The position numbers and the translations under genes are program-made. Below the pieces are notes generated by a model that saw nothing but the letters and a program-made list of their open reading frames with translations, had not been told where the DNA came from and searched no databases. From Xanthobacteraceae bacterium (GTDB taxonomy: Bacteria; Pseudomonadota; Alphaproteobacteria; Rhizobiales; Xanthobacteraceae): a stretch of DNA of 64,000 nt. The stretch covers positions 62,001 through 126,000 of the forward strand of contig JARLIY010000132.1 of the NCBI GenBank assembly GCA_031291475.1, given 5' to 3'. Below are positions 26,802 through 36,131 of the stretch, piece after piece (the first letter of the stretch is position 1; every line of letters starts with the position of its first letter).

Positions 26802-27617
26802 GTGACGGCCTCGGATACGTTATCCGCGCAACGCACCGGCGTTCCGGTCCTGGCGCCGGGCCATGTCTGGCTTGCGGGCGCGGGACCGGGCGATCCTGGT
26901 TTGCTGACGCTCGACGCACTCGCCGGCCTCCAGCAAGCCGATGTAGTGGTTCACGACGCGCTGGTCGATCAAGGCGTGCTGGCGCTTGCCGGCAAGCAAG
27001 CGCGCCTCGAATTTGCCGGCAAACGCGGCGGCAAGCCGTCGGCAACGCAGGTCGATATCAGCCAGCGGCTGGTGGCACTGGCGCGCGCCGGACAACGCGT
27101 GCTGCGGCTCAAGGGCGGCGATCCCTTCGTCTTCGGCCGCGGCGGCGAAGAGGCGATGACGCTCGCGGCCGCGGGCATTCCCTTCCGCGTGATTCCCGGC
27201 GTCACCGCCGGATTGGCGGCATTGGCGGCGGCATCGATCCCGGCGACTTTGCGCGGCGTCAACCGCGCCGTCATCTTCGCCGCCGGCCATGGCGCCGAGG
27301 AGAACTTCGATTGGGCGCCGCTCGCCCGCGCCGGGCAGCCGATCGTGCTCTACATGGTGATGCACAATCTCGAACGGATCGCCGCCGACTTGATGGCGGG
27401 CGGGCTCGCGCCGCGAACTCCCGCCGCCATTATCGCCGCGGCGGCAACGCCGAAAGAGCGCGTACTCGTCACCACGCTAGAAAAACTTTTTGCCGACGCG
27501 CAGGAGCAGAAATTCGAGCCGCCGGCGATCGTGGCGATCGGCGAGATCGTGGATTTTCGCTCTCGCCTGCGCGGAAAGAACGTCACGGCGGGAAAACCCC
27601 GCAAGGAGCACAAGTGA
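26802..27617 (+). CDS. cobA: uroporphyrinogen-III C-methyltransferase
   Basis: CobA performs the first two SAM-dependent methylations from uroporphyrinogen III to precorrin-2 for cobalamin. The 271-residue protein has the SUMT motifs VWLAGAGPGDPGLLTLDAL, VVHDALVD, RLKGGDPFVFGRGGEEA and IPGVTAGLAALAAASIPAT. GTG 26802 is preceded by GGGAG six bases away. Its TGA overlaps the GTG of cobB. It is divergent from cobC with 42 bases between them, too short for a riboswitch. Confidence 0.92.
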   Translation: MTASDTLSAQRTGVPVLAPGHVWLAGAGPGDPGLLTLDALAGLQQADVVVHDALVDQGVLALAGKQARLEFAGKRGGKPSATQVDISQRLVALARAGQRVLRLKGGDPFVFGRGGEEAMTLAAAGIPFRVIPGVTAGLAALAAASIPATLRGVNRAVIFAAGHGAEENFDWAPLARAGQPIVLYMVMHNLERIAADLMAGGLAPRTPAAIIAAAATPKERVLVTTLEKLFADAQEQKFEPPAIVAIGEIVDFRSRLRGKNVTAGKPRKEHK

Positions 27618-28930
27618 CCACGCGCGGGCTGATCATCGCCGCGCCGCATTCCGGGGCCGGCAAGACGACGGTGACGCTCGCGCTTCTTGCCGCCCTGGCG
27701 CGGCGCGGCGATGTGGTGCGCGCGGCGAAGACCGGGCCGGATTACATCGATCCCGCCTTCCATTCCGCGGTTACCGGTTCGACCGGAGTGAATCTCGATT
27801 CCTGGGCCATGCCGGGGACGCTTCTTGATGCGCTCGCTTCGCAAGCGGCTCGCGGCGCCGATGTCCTCGTCATCGAAGGGGTCGTGGGCTTATTCGACGG
27901 CGCACCGGGAATTTCGGGCCGGCGCGGCGCGACCGCCGACCTCTTCGACTTGCCGGTCGTGCTTGTCATCGATGTCGCTCGCTAGGCGCAATCCGCCGCC
28001 GCTTTGCTGCGCGGCTTTGCGGCGCACGATCCCGCTGTCCGCATTGCCGGCGTCATCCTCAATCGCGTCGGCAGCGAACGGCACCGCGCGCTTGTGGCCG
28101 GCGCTATCGCCGCACTCGCCATGCCGGTCCTCGGCGCGCTTCCGCGCGACGCGGCGCTCACGCTGCCGGAGCGGCATCTCGGCCTCGTCCAGGCAAGCGA
28201 GCATCCCGACCTCGCCGCGCTGGTCGCGCGCCTCGCCGATATGGCAGAGCGTTATTTCGATCTCGACGCCATCGCCGCCACCGCCGCGCCGATCAGGCTC
28301 GCGGCAACGTCTTCCGCCGCTTTGCCGTTGCCGCCGCCGGGCCAGCGCGTCGCGCTGGCGAGCGACCGCGCTTTCACCTTCGTCTATCCGCACCTGATCG
28401 ACGCATGGCGCAACGCCGGCGCCGAAATCCTGCCATTCTCGCCGCTCGCCGACGAGCCGCCGCCGGAACGCGCTGACAGCTGCTGGCTCCCGGGCGGTTA
28501 TCCCGAACTGCATGCGGAAGGGCTCGCCAACGCCCGAGAATTTTGCGCTGGCTTGCGGCGCTTTGCGCAACCGCGGCCGGTCCACGGCGAGTGTGGCGGC
28601 TACATGCTTTTGGGCGAGAGACTCGAAGACGCGGCCGGCGGGCGCCATCCCATGACCGGATTGCTCGGGCACACAACGAGCTTCTTAAAGCGCAAGCTGC
28701 ATCTCGGCTACCGTACCGCGCGGCTTCTTGCCGACGGCGCGCTTGGCCGTGGCGGAGTGACCGTGCGCGGCCACGAATTCCATTACGCGTCGCTAACTTC
28801 GGCCGGGTCCGACGAGCCCTTCGCGGACGTCACCGACAGCGAGGGCCGTGCCGTGGAAAAGACCGGCGGACGACGCGGCCGCGTCACCGGCACTTTTTTC
28901 CACGCCATCGCTGCGGCGGATGTGCCGTAA
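27614..28930 (+). pseudogene. cobB: cobyrinate a,c-diamide synthase, interrupted by TAG
   Basis: CobB amidates cobyrinate using glutamine. The reading frame from GTG 27614 to 28930 is family-like throughout: APHSGAGKTTVTLAL (P-loop), KTGPDYIDPAFH, VEGVVGLFDGAPG near residue 90, then LPGGYPELHAEGLANA and the glutamine amidotransferase nucleophile in HGECGGYMLLG. It is interrupted by TAG at 27983-27985, between VLVIDVAR and AQSAAALLRGF, where a Gln codon (CAG) is expected from the family. The frame itself is not shifted, so a single C-to-T change explains it. Without suppression only 123 residues would be made. A sequencing error is the main alternative. Confidence 0.9.
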
Positions 28931-28938
28931 CTGGTAAT

Positions 28939-29544
28939 CTATTTGGCGCGGACGATTTCCTCCTCGAAATCGGGCAGCCGGTCCTTGCCGAAGAAAATCT
29001 CGCTGCCGACGAAGAAGGTAGGACTGCCGAACGTGCCGCGCGCGACACTGGCTTCTGTGTTCTGCAGCAGCCGGTCTTTGACCACCTGTTCCTGGGTGCG
29101 GGTGAGCAGAGCGTCAGCGTCAAAGCCCGATTCCTCGAGAGCCGCGCGCACCACCTCGGGATCGTCCATGTCTTTCGGTTCGGCCCACATGTGGCGGAAC
29201 ACTTCGTCGACATAACGTGGAAATACGCCGGCCAGCTGCGCCACGATCGCGCCGCGCATCACCAACAGCGTGTTGACCGGGAAAAACGGATTCCACGTGA
29301 ACTGCTTGATTCCGTGGCGGCGGATGAAACGCTGCATCTCCAGTTGCTCGTATTGCAGGCGGTTCTTGATGCCGGCCATCTTCTCCGCCGGCGAACGGTT
29401 GTTGGTCATTTTGAAAACACCGCCGAGCAGGATCGGCACATACTCGAATTTGGCGCCGGTACGCCGCTCGATTTGCGGAACGACCAGATGCGCCAGATAG
29501 GCGTTGGGGCTGCCGAAATCGAAATGAAATTCCACTTTAGCCAT
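28939..29544 (-). CDS. 2-hydroxychromene-2-carboxylate isomerase family protein
   Basis: A 201-residue thioredoxin-fold protein of the DsbA/kappa-GST branch. MAKVEFHFDFGSPNAYLAHLV carries the Ser-Pro of HCCA isomerases in place of a CxxC, and GVFKMTNNRSP and SPTFFVGSEIFFGKDRL follow. Members use glutathione to isomerise 2-hydroxychromene-2-carboxylate in naphthalene-type degradation, but many have other substrates. Its ATG overlaps the stop of the SDR gene upstream (TGATG), so both are coupled. No ring-degradation genes are nearby. Confidence 0.85.
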   Translation of the reverse strand: MAKVEFHFDFGSPNAYLAHLVVPQIERRTGAKFEYVPILLGGVFKMTNNRSPAEKMAGIKNRLQYEQLEMQRFIRRHGIKQFTWNPFFPVNTLLVMRGAIVAQLAGVFPRYVDEVFRHMWAEPKDMDDPEVVRAALEESGFDADALLTRTQEQVVKDRLLQNTEASVARGTFGSPTFFVGSEIFFGKDRLPDFEEEIVRAK

Positions 29545-30287
29545 CACCAGGCCTCCCGGTACGGTCGCATGTCGAGCTCGAAGGTCCAGGCGTCGCGCGG
29601 CTGCCGATAGAGTTGCCAATAGGCTTCGGCGACTGACGCCGGATGCATGAGCTGATCCGGATCGAGGCGCTCGACCTCTTCCGCGCCGGCTTGCTGGCGA
29701 ATGCGCTCGCGCACGAAGGCGGTGTCGACGCCGGCATCGATGATCAGATGCGCGACATGGATGTTTTTGGGCCCGAGTTCCCGCGCCATGCTCTGCGCCA
29801 CCGCGCGCAGCCCGGACTTGGCGCCGGCGAATGCCGCATAGCCGATGCCGCCGCGGACGCTGGCGGTAGCGCCGGTGAAGAAAATGCAGCCTTTGCCGTG
29901 CGGCAGCATCACGCGCGCGGCTTCGCGGCCGGTCAAAAACCCGGCGTAGCAGGCCAGTTCCCAGACCTTACGGAACACCCGCTCGGTCGTCTCCAGCAAC
30001 GGGAAATTGACGTTGCCGCCGACGTTGAAGATGCAGACTTCGAGCGGCGCGTGCGCGTCGGCTGCGCGCAGAAAGCCGGTAATGTCGTCTTCCTTGCGCG
30101 CATCGAGGCCGCGCGCGACGATTTCGCCGCCGGCGGCTTCGATGTCGGCGACCAGCGGCCCAAGTTTGTCGGCGTTGCGCCGGCCAGCGAAGATCGTAAA
30201 TCCCTCGGCGGCGAATTTTTTGGCGATGGCGGCGCCGATGAAATCGCCCGCGCCAACCACCGCCGCCGTGGCATGTCGCTTTGCCAA
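29544..30287 (-). CDS. SDR family oxidoreductase, Phe in place of catalytic Tyr
   Basis: A 247-residue short-chain dehydrogenase with a modified glycine motif (VVGAGDFIGAAIAKKFA) and NVGGN in place of NAG. The catalytic segment reads GYAAFAGAKSGLRAVAQ: the Lys is kept, but the usual Tyr of YxxxK is Phe, with a Tyr four residues earlier. A conserved ARELGPKNIHVAHLIID follows. Such a variant may use another acid or be non-catalytic. It is coupled with the HCCA isomerase gene downstream. Confidence 0.82.
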   Translation of the reverse strand: MAKRHATAAVVGAGDFIGAAIAKKFAAEGFTIFAGRRNADKLGPLVADIEAAGGEIVARGLDARKEDDITGFLRAADAHAPLEVCIFNVGGNVNFPLLETTERVFRKVWELACYAGFLTGREAARVMLPHGKGCIFFTGATASVRGGIGYAAFAGAKSGLRAVAQSMARELGPKNIHVAHLIIDAGVDTAFVRERIRQQAGAEEVERLDPDQLMHPASVAEAYWQLYRQPRDAWTFELDMRPYREAW

Positions 30288-30503
30288 GTCGTTTCCTCCC
30301 TCAGTCCGCGCATTAAGACCGACGGCGCATGGCCGTGCCGGCGCGCATTATGCGCCGGCCGTTCGTTCGGCGAAACAGGGCGGGGCCGGCGAAGAACGCG
30401 AAGATGGGCCAACTTGCCAACGGTTCAGCTTGCCCCCACGATGGCATCAAGCGCGCGAAGCGGCGCGCAAAAACGTCAGACAATTCCAGGAAGGAAATGC
30501 ACC

Positions 30504-31319
30504 ATGGCGGTCAGGATCGAGAAGAATGGCGCGGTGTGGACGGTAATCCACGATCGGCCCGAGGCCCGCAATGCGATGGACCCGGCGAGCGCGGAAGCGC
30601 TGAACGCGGCGTTTCTCGAGTTCGACGTCAACGAGAGCGCGTCAGTAGCGGTTTTCTACGGCGCCGGCGGCGCGTTCTGCGCCGGCTGGGATCTCAAATA
30701 CGTCTCGACGCTCGATGCCGCCCATCCGCTCGGCGAGCTCGACATTCCGACCGCCGGCCCTCGCATAAACGGCGGCGAGATTCCGCGCGGACCGATGGGG
30801 CCGTCGCGGCTCGAGTTGGACAAGCCGGTGATCGCCGCGATCGAAGGGCCCGCCGTCGCCGGCGGCATGGAATTGGGACTGTGGTGCGATTTCCGCGTCA
30901 TGGCGCAGGACTCCTATTTCGGCGTCTATTGCCGCCGTTGGGGCGTGCCGCTGATCGACGGCGGCACCGTCCGCCTGCCGCGCATCGTCGGCCAGGGCCG
31001 CGCTCTGGAGATCATTCTCACCGGGCGCAAAATTCCGGCGGAGGAATGCCTGAGCATCGGCTTGTGCGAGTACGTCACGCCGAAAGGCGGCGCTCGCCAG
31101 AAGGCCGAGGAGCTCGCCGGTGAAATCGCGCGCTTCCCGCAAGTCTGTGCGCGCGCCGACCGCCGCTCCGCCATCAGAAGTCACGGCCGCGGCATACGCG
31201 AGGCGCTGATCCAGGAATGGTACAACGGCCGCAAGGCGCTGATCGAAGACGGCGTCGCCGGCGCGACCCGCTTCAAGGACGGCCTCGGCCGGCACGGCGA
31301 TTTCCAAAAAATCCGCTAG
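30504..31319 (+). CDS. enoyl-CoA hydratase/isomerase (crotonase family)
   Basis: A 271-residue crotonase-fold protein. The oxyanion-hole segments are GAGGAFCAGWDLKYV and IEGPAVAGGMELGLWCDFRV, and RRWGVPLIDGGTVRLPRIVGQGRALEIILTG follows. Crotonases hydrate or isomerise acyl-CoA thioesters in the cytoplasm; this subgroup is common in Bradyrhizobium. AGGAAGGAA lies about nine bases before ATG 30504; the frame is open much further upstream but there it overlaps the opposite-strand SDR gene. Divergent from that SDR gene, it may share a regulatory region. Confidence 0.9.
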   Translation: MAVRIEKNGAVWTVIHDRPEARNAMDPASAEALNAAFLEFDVNESASVAVFYGAGGAFCAGWDLKYVSTLDAAHPLGELDIPTAGPRINGGEIPRGPMGPSRLELDKPVIAAIEGPAVAGGMELGLWCDFRVMAQDSYFGVYCRRWGVPLIDGGTVRLPRIVGQGRALEIILTGRKIPAEECLSIGLCEYVTPKGGARQKAEELAGEIARFPQVCARADRRSAIRSHGRGIREALIQEWYNGRKALIEDGVAGATRFKDGLGRHGDFQKIR

Positions 31320-31549
31320 TCGTGCGGGCCGCGCCAACTTTGCTCGCCCCGCGAGCCGCCCGACGAGACTACCTCCGCCGCGAGTGGGAACCGCGGCCGC
31401 ATGGATAATCATGTGCTAACGGCGCTGCGCAAATTTCCTTAATACGCTGACACTAAACGCAAAGAAGCCGTTCACATTTACTTGGTGGAGATACCTTTAG
31501 ACCATACTCGCACACGATTTCAGACCCAGGATTGCTGGCGGTACATGTT

Positions 31550-33889
31550 ATGAGTTCGGCGCGCCGAACTGGCCAAAACCGACCCGAAGCGCTTCCGCCA
31601 GAAATCTACCTGCCTCTGGTCGATTCGCTTTACAAGGACGGCCGCACTCTTCTGACCGGCACCGTATTTGTCACCGGGTCTGTTTTCATCACCTATTGGA
31701 AGACCGGCCAAGTCCTTCTTCTGTACTGTGCGCTGGCGATCGTATTGGTCGCCTGCGCGCGCGGCCTCCTGATGTTGGCATATTTCCGCGCGCGACCGAC
31801 GGTCACGAGCCCGGAAATCGCCAGACGTTGGGAGCATCGCTACGGCATTGCGGCCGCCGCGTCCATCGCGTTGCTCGGAATCTGGTGCTACATCGCTTTG
31901 TTGTGGACGTCCGATGCGTTTGCTCCTCTCGTCAGTTATTCCATGACCGGAGCTTATGTCGCGGGCATTTTCGGAAGAAACTTCGCGAATGCTCGCTTTG
32001 TAGTCATCCAAATTTTATGCGCCTGGGTGCCGATGACGGCAGCGCTGCTGCTTTCCGGCAATCCTTATCATTGGATTTTTGCCGGTCTTCTGGTTCCATC
32101 CTTTCTCGGCATCAAGTTCATCGCGGACAGATGGCGCTATACCCTGCTCGATGCGGTCATCACCTCGCGCAACATGTCGCTGCTGGCGAAGCGGTTCGAT
32201 ACCGCGCTTAACAATATGCCGCACGGGCTGTGCATGTTCGATGCCGAACGTCACATCGTCGTCACCAACCAAAAGCTCGGCGGGCAGCTGGGGTTGCCGG
32301 CCGACTTCGATCTGAAAGGTTGCACGTCGCGTGACTTGGTCGAGAGCGTCGTCAAGGCCGGCGTACTTTCCGGCGCCAACGCCGAAACTCTCATTGTGCG
32401 CCTCGATGCCCGGCTCTCGGGCAGCGAGGATGCCGCTTTCTCGATGGACATGCTCAACGAGCGGACGCTCGAGTTCACCGTCCAGCCCATGGAAAAAGGC
32501 GGCATGGTGGTGCTGCTTGAAGACATCACCGAACGCAAGATCGCCGAAGCCAAGATCAACCATCTGGCGCGATTCGACGCGCTGACCGGGTTGCCCAATC
32601 GCACGGTCCTGCGCGACCGCATGGAGCGGGCACTGGGCGAATGGCGGCCCGATAATCTGTGCGCCATTCATTTCATCGATCTCGATCAATTCAAGCAGAT
32701 CAACGATACGCTCGGCCACACCCGGGGTGATCTGCTGTTGGAAGCCGTTGCCGAACGGCTGAAAGACTCTATTCGCGACGCCGATGTCATCTCGCGTTTC
32801 GGCGGCGACGAGTTCGTCGTCCTTCAGGCTCCGATCAAATCCCTCGAGGAAAGCGAAGCGCTAGCGACGCGCATATTGAACGTCCTCGGCGGCACCTACG
32901 ATCTCGACGGACACAAGGTCGAGGTGACCGCGAGCATCGGCATAGCCGTCGCCAAAAACCGGATCGACCCCGACCAATTCCTGCGCAATGCGGACTTGGC
33001 CCTCTACCAGGCCAAAGCCGACGGGCGCGGCACCTGGCGCTGGTTCGAAACCAAAATGGAGGCCAACGCCCAGGCGCGCCGCACGCTGGAATTCGATTTG
33101 CGCACGGCGATAAAGAGCGAAGCGTTCGAGCTGTACTATCAGCCGCTGTTCAATCTTAAGACCAGGCGCATCGAGGCCTGCGAAGCGCTGCTGCGCTGGC
33201 CCCATCACGAGCGCGGAATGGTCTCGCCGGCGGAGTTCATTCCGGTCGCCGAAGAGATGGGCCTCATCGTCGAAATCGGCAATCAGGTCCTTTACAACGC
33301 TTGCCTGGAATGCCGGCGCTGGCCGGGCGATACCGCCGTGACGGTGAATCTCTCATCGATCCAATTCGATCGCTCCAATATTCCCGCGCTTGTGCGCGAG
33401 ACACTCGCCGCCACCAACCTGCCCGCTCACCGCCTCGAACTTGAAATCACGGAATCGACGCTGTTGCAGAACACCAAGCGGATCCGCGCGGATCTCCAGC
33501 AACTCGCGGAAAGCGGCGTGAGAATTTCGTTGGACGATTTCGGCACCGCGTATTCGAGCCTCAGCTATCTGCACAGCTTTCCCCTACACAAGGTGAAGAT
33601 CGACCAGTCGTTCCTGCAAGGTCTCGGCGACGACGAGCGCCGGGTGACGTTGCTACGCGGTATTACCCGCTTGAGCGCGCAACTGGGCTTGCGCGTCGTG
33701 GTCGAAGGCGTCGAGACCGAAGAGCAGCTCGAACTGCTCGCCGGCGAGGACAGCATCGACGAGGTGCAGGGTTACCTGCTGTGCCGGCCGATGCCGGCTG
33801 CGGATTTGCGCAAGCTGCTCTACGCGTCCTACGTCGCGCCCGATCAGGGTTCTTTGCTGCCCGCGATGCTGCAAAGCGACGCCGCGTAG
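31550..33889 (+). CDS. membrane GGDEF/EAL cyclic-di-GMP signalling protein
   Basis: A protein of about 779 residues. The N-terminus has six or so membrane segments (residues about 37-200), followed by a PAS-like domain (NMPHGLCMFDAERHIVVTNQ). A GGDEF domain with intact FGGDEFVVL comes next, then an EAL domain with CEALLRW, VNLSSIQF, LEITEST, LDDFGTAYSS, VEGVETEEQ and EVQGYLLCRPMP. Both catalytic motifs appear intact, so synthesis, breakdown or both are possible. ATG 31550 was chosen over TTG 31532. It is a single gene. Confidence 0.92.
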   Translation: MSSARRTGQNRPEALPPEIYLPLVDSLYKDGRTLLTGTVFVTGSVFITYWKTGQVLLLYCALAIVLVACARGLLMLAYFRARPTVTSPEIARRWEHRYGIAAAASIALLGIWCYIALLWTSDAFAPLVSYSMTGAYVAGIFGRNFANARFVVIQILCAWVPMTAALLLSGNPYHWIFAGLLVPSFLGIKFIADRWRYTLLDAVITSRNMSLLAKRFDTALNNMPHGLCMFDAERHIVVTNQKLGGQLGLPADFDLKGCTSRDLVESVVKAGVLSGANAETLIVRLDARLSGSEDAAFSMDMLNERTLEFTVQPMEKGGMVVLLEDITERKIAEAKINHLARFDALTGLPNRTVLRDRMERALGEWRPDNLCAIHFIDLDQFKQINDTLGHTRGDLLLEAVAERLKDSIRDADVISRFGGDEFVVLQAPIKSLEESEALATRILNVLGGTYDLDGHKVEVTASIGIAVAKNRIDPDQFLRNADLALYQAKADGRGTWRWFETKMEANAQARRTLEFDLRTAIKSEAFELYYQPLFNLKTRRIEACEALLRWPHHERGMVSPAEFIPVAEEMGLIVEIGNQVLYNACLECRRWPGDTAVTVNLSSIQFDRSNIPALVRETLAATNLPAHRLELEITESTLLQNTKRIRADLQQLAESGVRISLDDFGTAYSSLSYLHSFPLHKVKIDQSFLQGLGDDERRVTLLRGITRLSAQLGLRVVVEGVETEEQLELLAGEDSIDEVQGYLLCRPMPAADLRKLLYASYVAPDQGSLLPAMLQSDAA

Positions 33890-33993
33890 CGGTATTGTTT
33901 TCCCGTCACTTGTTTGTCACACGCTCGCTGCCGCGGCCGCTCGCAGCAGCGGCGCGGAGTTAACCCTAATACGTGGTCAAAATTGTAAACGCA

Positions 33994-34009
33994 TTAACGA
34001 ACTGTTAAC
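33994..34009 (+). promoter_or_regulatory. CtrA-type binding site
   Basis: TTAACGAACTGTTAAC fits the full CtrA consensus TTAA-N7-TTAAC exactly. It lies 44 bases before the ATG of the FeeM-like synthase gene, in a short AT-rich stretch. CtrA is the cell-cycle and envelope regulator of alphaproteobacteria. One such site can arise by chance, but the position is apt. Confidence 0.55.
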
Positions 34010-34053
34010 CTCTCGCTTGCTGGCGCAAGGCGTTCGTCGGCAAGGAAGTAGCT

Positions 34054-34821
34054 ATGGTTCCGGTAGCGTTGTCGTTGTCGCCTCCCTCGCGCTCGGTTGC
34101 TTCCAAACGTGAAGGCAAACCAAGCGGCTTCGCCGATGGCGTCGCGAGGTTGCTCGACCGGATCGATTGCCGGCGCGCGGAGACGAGTGCGGACCGCGAG
34201 GCCATCTTTCGACTTCGCTATCAAGCGTATCTGCGCGAAGGCGCGATTTCCGCAAATCCTTCCGAGACGTTTTCCGACTCTTTTGACGAAACCGGAAACG
34301 TCTACCTCTTCGGATTGCATATCGGCGGCGAGTTGGCCAGCTCGATACGCATTCACGTGGGCTGCAAGGAATACCCTCATTTTCCTTCGCTCGAAGTCTT
34401 TGCCGACGTTTTGCAGCCCGAGCTTGACGCCGGCAAAGTCATCGTCGATCCGACGCGCTTTGTCGCCGACGAGCGCCTTTCCCGGCTGCATCGCGGATTG
34501 CCCTACGCTACGCTGCGGCTTTCCATGGTGGCGGGCGAGCATTTCCACGCGGACTATGTTCTCGCGGCAGTAAGGGCGGAGCACCAGGCATTTTATCGGC
34601 GCGCCTTCAACCAGCGGGTCATTCGCGAACCGCGACCCTACCCGCAGCTGGCGAAGCCCATCAGCCTGATGGCGGTCCATTATCCGAGCGTCGTCGACGA
34701 CCTGTGGCGGCAATATCCCTTTATTCCTTCAACCCCGGCCGAGCGCCGCAGGCTGTTCGAGCGCTCGCCCGCCCCCCCGGAACCCTACGGGGCGTTGAAG
34801 AAAAATCAGCCCTTGTCCTAA
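34054..34821 (+). CDS. FeeM-like N-acyl amino acid synthase
   Basis: A 255-residue protein of the GNAT/autoinducer-synthase fold family that includes FeeM (long-chain N-acyl-tyrosine synthase). Diagnostic stretches are FRLRYQAYLREGAISANPSE, FGLHIGGELASSIRIHV, VDPTRFVADERLSRLHRGLPYATLRLSMVAGEHF and ADYVLAAVRAEHQAFYRRAF. The acyl donor is normally acyl-ACP. No acyl carrier protein gene or exosortase gene is adjacent. A CtrA-type site lies upstream. The exact amino acid acceptor cannot be told. Confidence 0.8.
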   Translation: MVPVALSLSPPSRSVASKREGKPSGFADGVARLLDRIDCRRAETSADREAIFRLRYQAYLREGAISANPSETFSDSFDETGNVYLFGLHIGGELASSIRIHVGCKEYPHFPSLEVFADVLQPELDAGKVIVDPTRFVADERLSRLHRGLPYATLRLSMVAGEHFHADYVLAAVRAEHQAFYRRAFNQRVIREPRPYPQLAKPISLMAVHYPSVVDDLWRQYPFIPSTPAERRRLFERSPAPPEPYGALKKNQPLS

Positions 34822-35002
34822 GCGCCAGTGCATAACCGGCGCTCGACCTTTGCCTTCCATCAGCCGGTATGAGACGGTTAGCTGAAATTCAAACAGCTCC
34901 ATAAAATTCGACGCATCGGCTTCAGGCACTATTGCAACGCATCGGATATAAACGCCGCGGTCGGCTCACATGCGGGCCGGATGCGGCGAGACGTCGTCAG
35001 CC

Positions 35003-35218
35003 ATGAGCAGCGAGACAGCGATTATAGCGGCGGAGGCGGAATTCATCGCCTGTCCGCATTGCCGCGCGCAATTGACGTTTTGTAGAAGCCGCAATCCCTT
35101 CATCGACGCCTGCGGATTCGAAAGCTATCACCTCCACTGTCATGCGTGCGGCACCCCGCTTGGCGGCGTCATCGATCCCGCCGACGACGCGTTACTGGTC
35201 TCGCCGCTGGCCGCCTGA
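35003..35218 (+). CDS. small zinc-ribbon protein
   Basis: A 71-residue protein with two CxxC pairs, FIACPHCRAQLTFC and YHLHCHACGTPLGG, which form a probable zinc ribbon. MSSETAIIAAE at ATG 35003 is the likely start; an ATG at 34970 is in frame. The function is unknown. Small zinc ribbons of this type often bind nucleic acid or protein partners. Confidence 0.65.
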   Translation: MSSETAIIAAEAEFIACPHCRAQLTFCRSRNPFIDACGFESYHLHCHACGTPLGGVIDPADDALLVSPLAA

Positions 35219-35352
35219 ACGAACGCGCGTGCATTGCGGCGCCGCCCGCAGCGGCCTTTCCCGCGGATTCCATAAATTGTGACGCGGCCGCTTTGCGTTC
35301 TTCCACCGAATGGGTAGTCATTGTGCCGATCGGCACGATGAGGAGGAACGCC

Positions 35353-36114
35353 ATGTCGAACAGCCTCGATGGCTACGCCGTTTTGATCACCGGGGGCAGC
35401 AGCGGACTGGGCCTATCGCACGCGCGGGTTATGGGCGACCGCGGAGCGAGGGTGGCGATCACCGATTTCAAGCAGGAGAACCTCGACCGCGCGCGCGCGG
35501 AGTTGCAGCAGAGCGGCGTCGAAGCGCTTTGCCTCCTGGCCGATAATCGGATCGTCGCCGATATCCAGAACGCCGTGGCAGCCGCGGAAGCCGAGTTCGG
35601 CAAGCTCGACGTGGTCGTCAACAATGCCGGCATAACAGGCATGATGAAGCCGATCGAAGATATCGACGAGACATTCTTCGACAGTCTGTTCGATACGCAC
35701 GTCAAGGGCGCGTTCTTTGCCGTCCAGGCGGCAGTGCCGGGAATGAAAAAGCGCAAGTTCGGACGCATCATCAATACCGGCTCGCCATTCGCCATGACCG
35801 GAGCGCCGGCGATGAGCCATTACAGCGGCGCCAAGGGCGCGCTTGCCGCGCTGACCCGCGCCTGGGCGCGCGAATTCGCTCCCTTCGGGATTACCGTCAA
35901 CACGGTCGTCCCGGGCTTTGCCGACACGCCGATGACCCGCAGCGATGTCACGCCCGAAATATTCAAGCAAATTATCGAGGGCATGCCGCTGAAACGGCAG
36001 GTGTTGCCCGAGGAGGTTTCCTACGCCGTCGCCTGGATTGCCAGCCGCGAAACCGACGCGATGACCGGGCAGAACATCAGCCCCAATGGCGGTCAGGCGA
36101 TCGTCGGAATGTGA
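35353..36114 (+). CDS. SDR family NAD(P)-dependent oxidoreductase
   Basis: A 253-residue classical short-chain dehydrogenase with the cofactor motif ITGGSSGLGLSHARVMGDRG, an Asp in VAITDFKQ that suggests NAD preference, NNAGITG, and the catalytic Ser and YxxxK in TGSPFAMTGAPAMSHYSGAKGAL. AGGAGG at 35341-35346 gives a near-ideal distance to ATG 35353. The substrate is unknown; the gene is alone. Confidence 0.9.
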   Translation: MSNSLDGYAVLITGGSSGLGLSHARVMGDRGARVAITDFKQENLDRARAELQQSGVEALCLLADNRIVADIQNAVAAAEAEFGKLDVVVNNAGITGMMKPIEDIDETFFDSLFDTHVKGAFFAVQAAVPGMKKRKFGRIINTGSPFAMTGAPAMSHYSGAKGALAALTRAWAREFAPFGITVNTVVPGFADTPMTRSDVTPEIFKQIIEGMPLKRQVLPEEVSYAVAWIASRETDAMTGQNISPNGGQAIVGM

Positions 36115-36131
36115 CCGGGCGGTGCCGGAGC

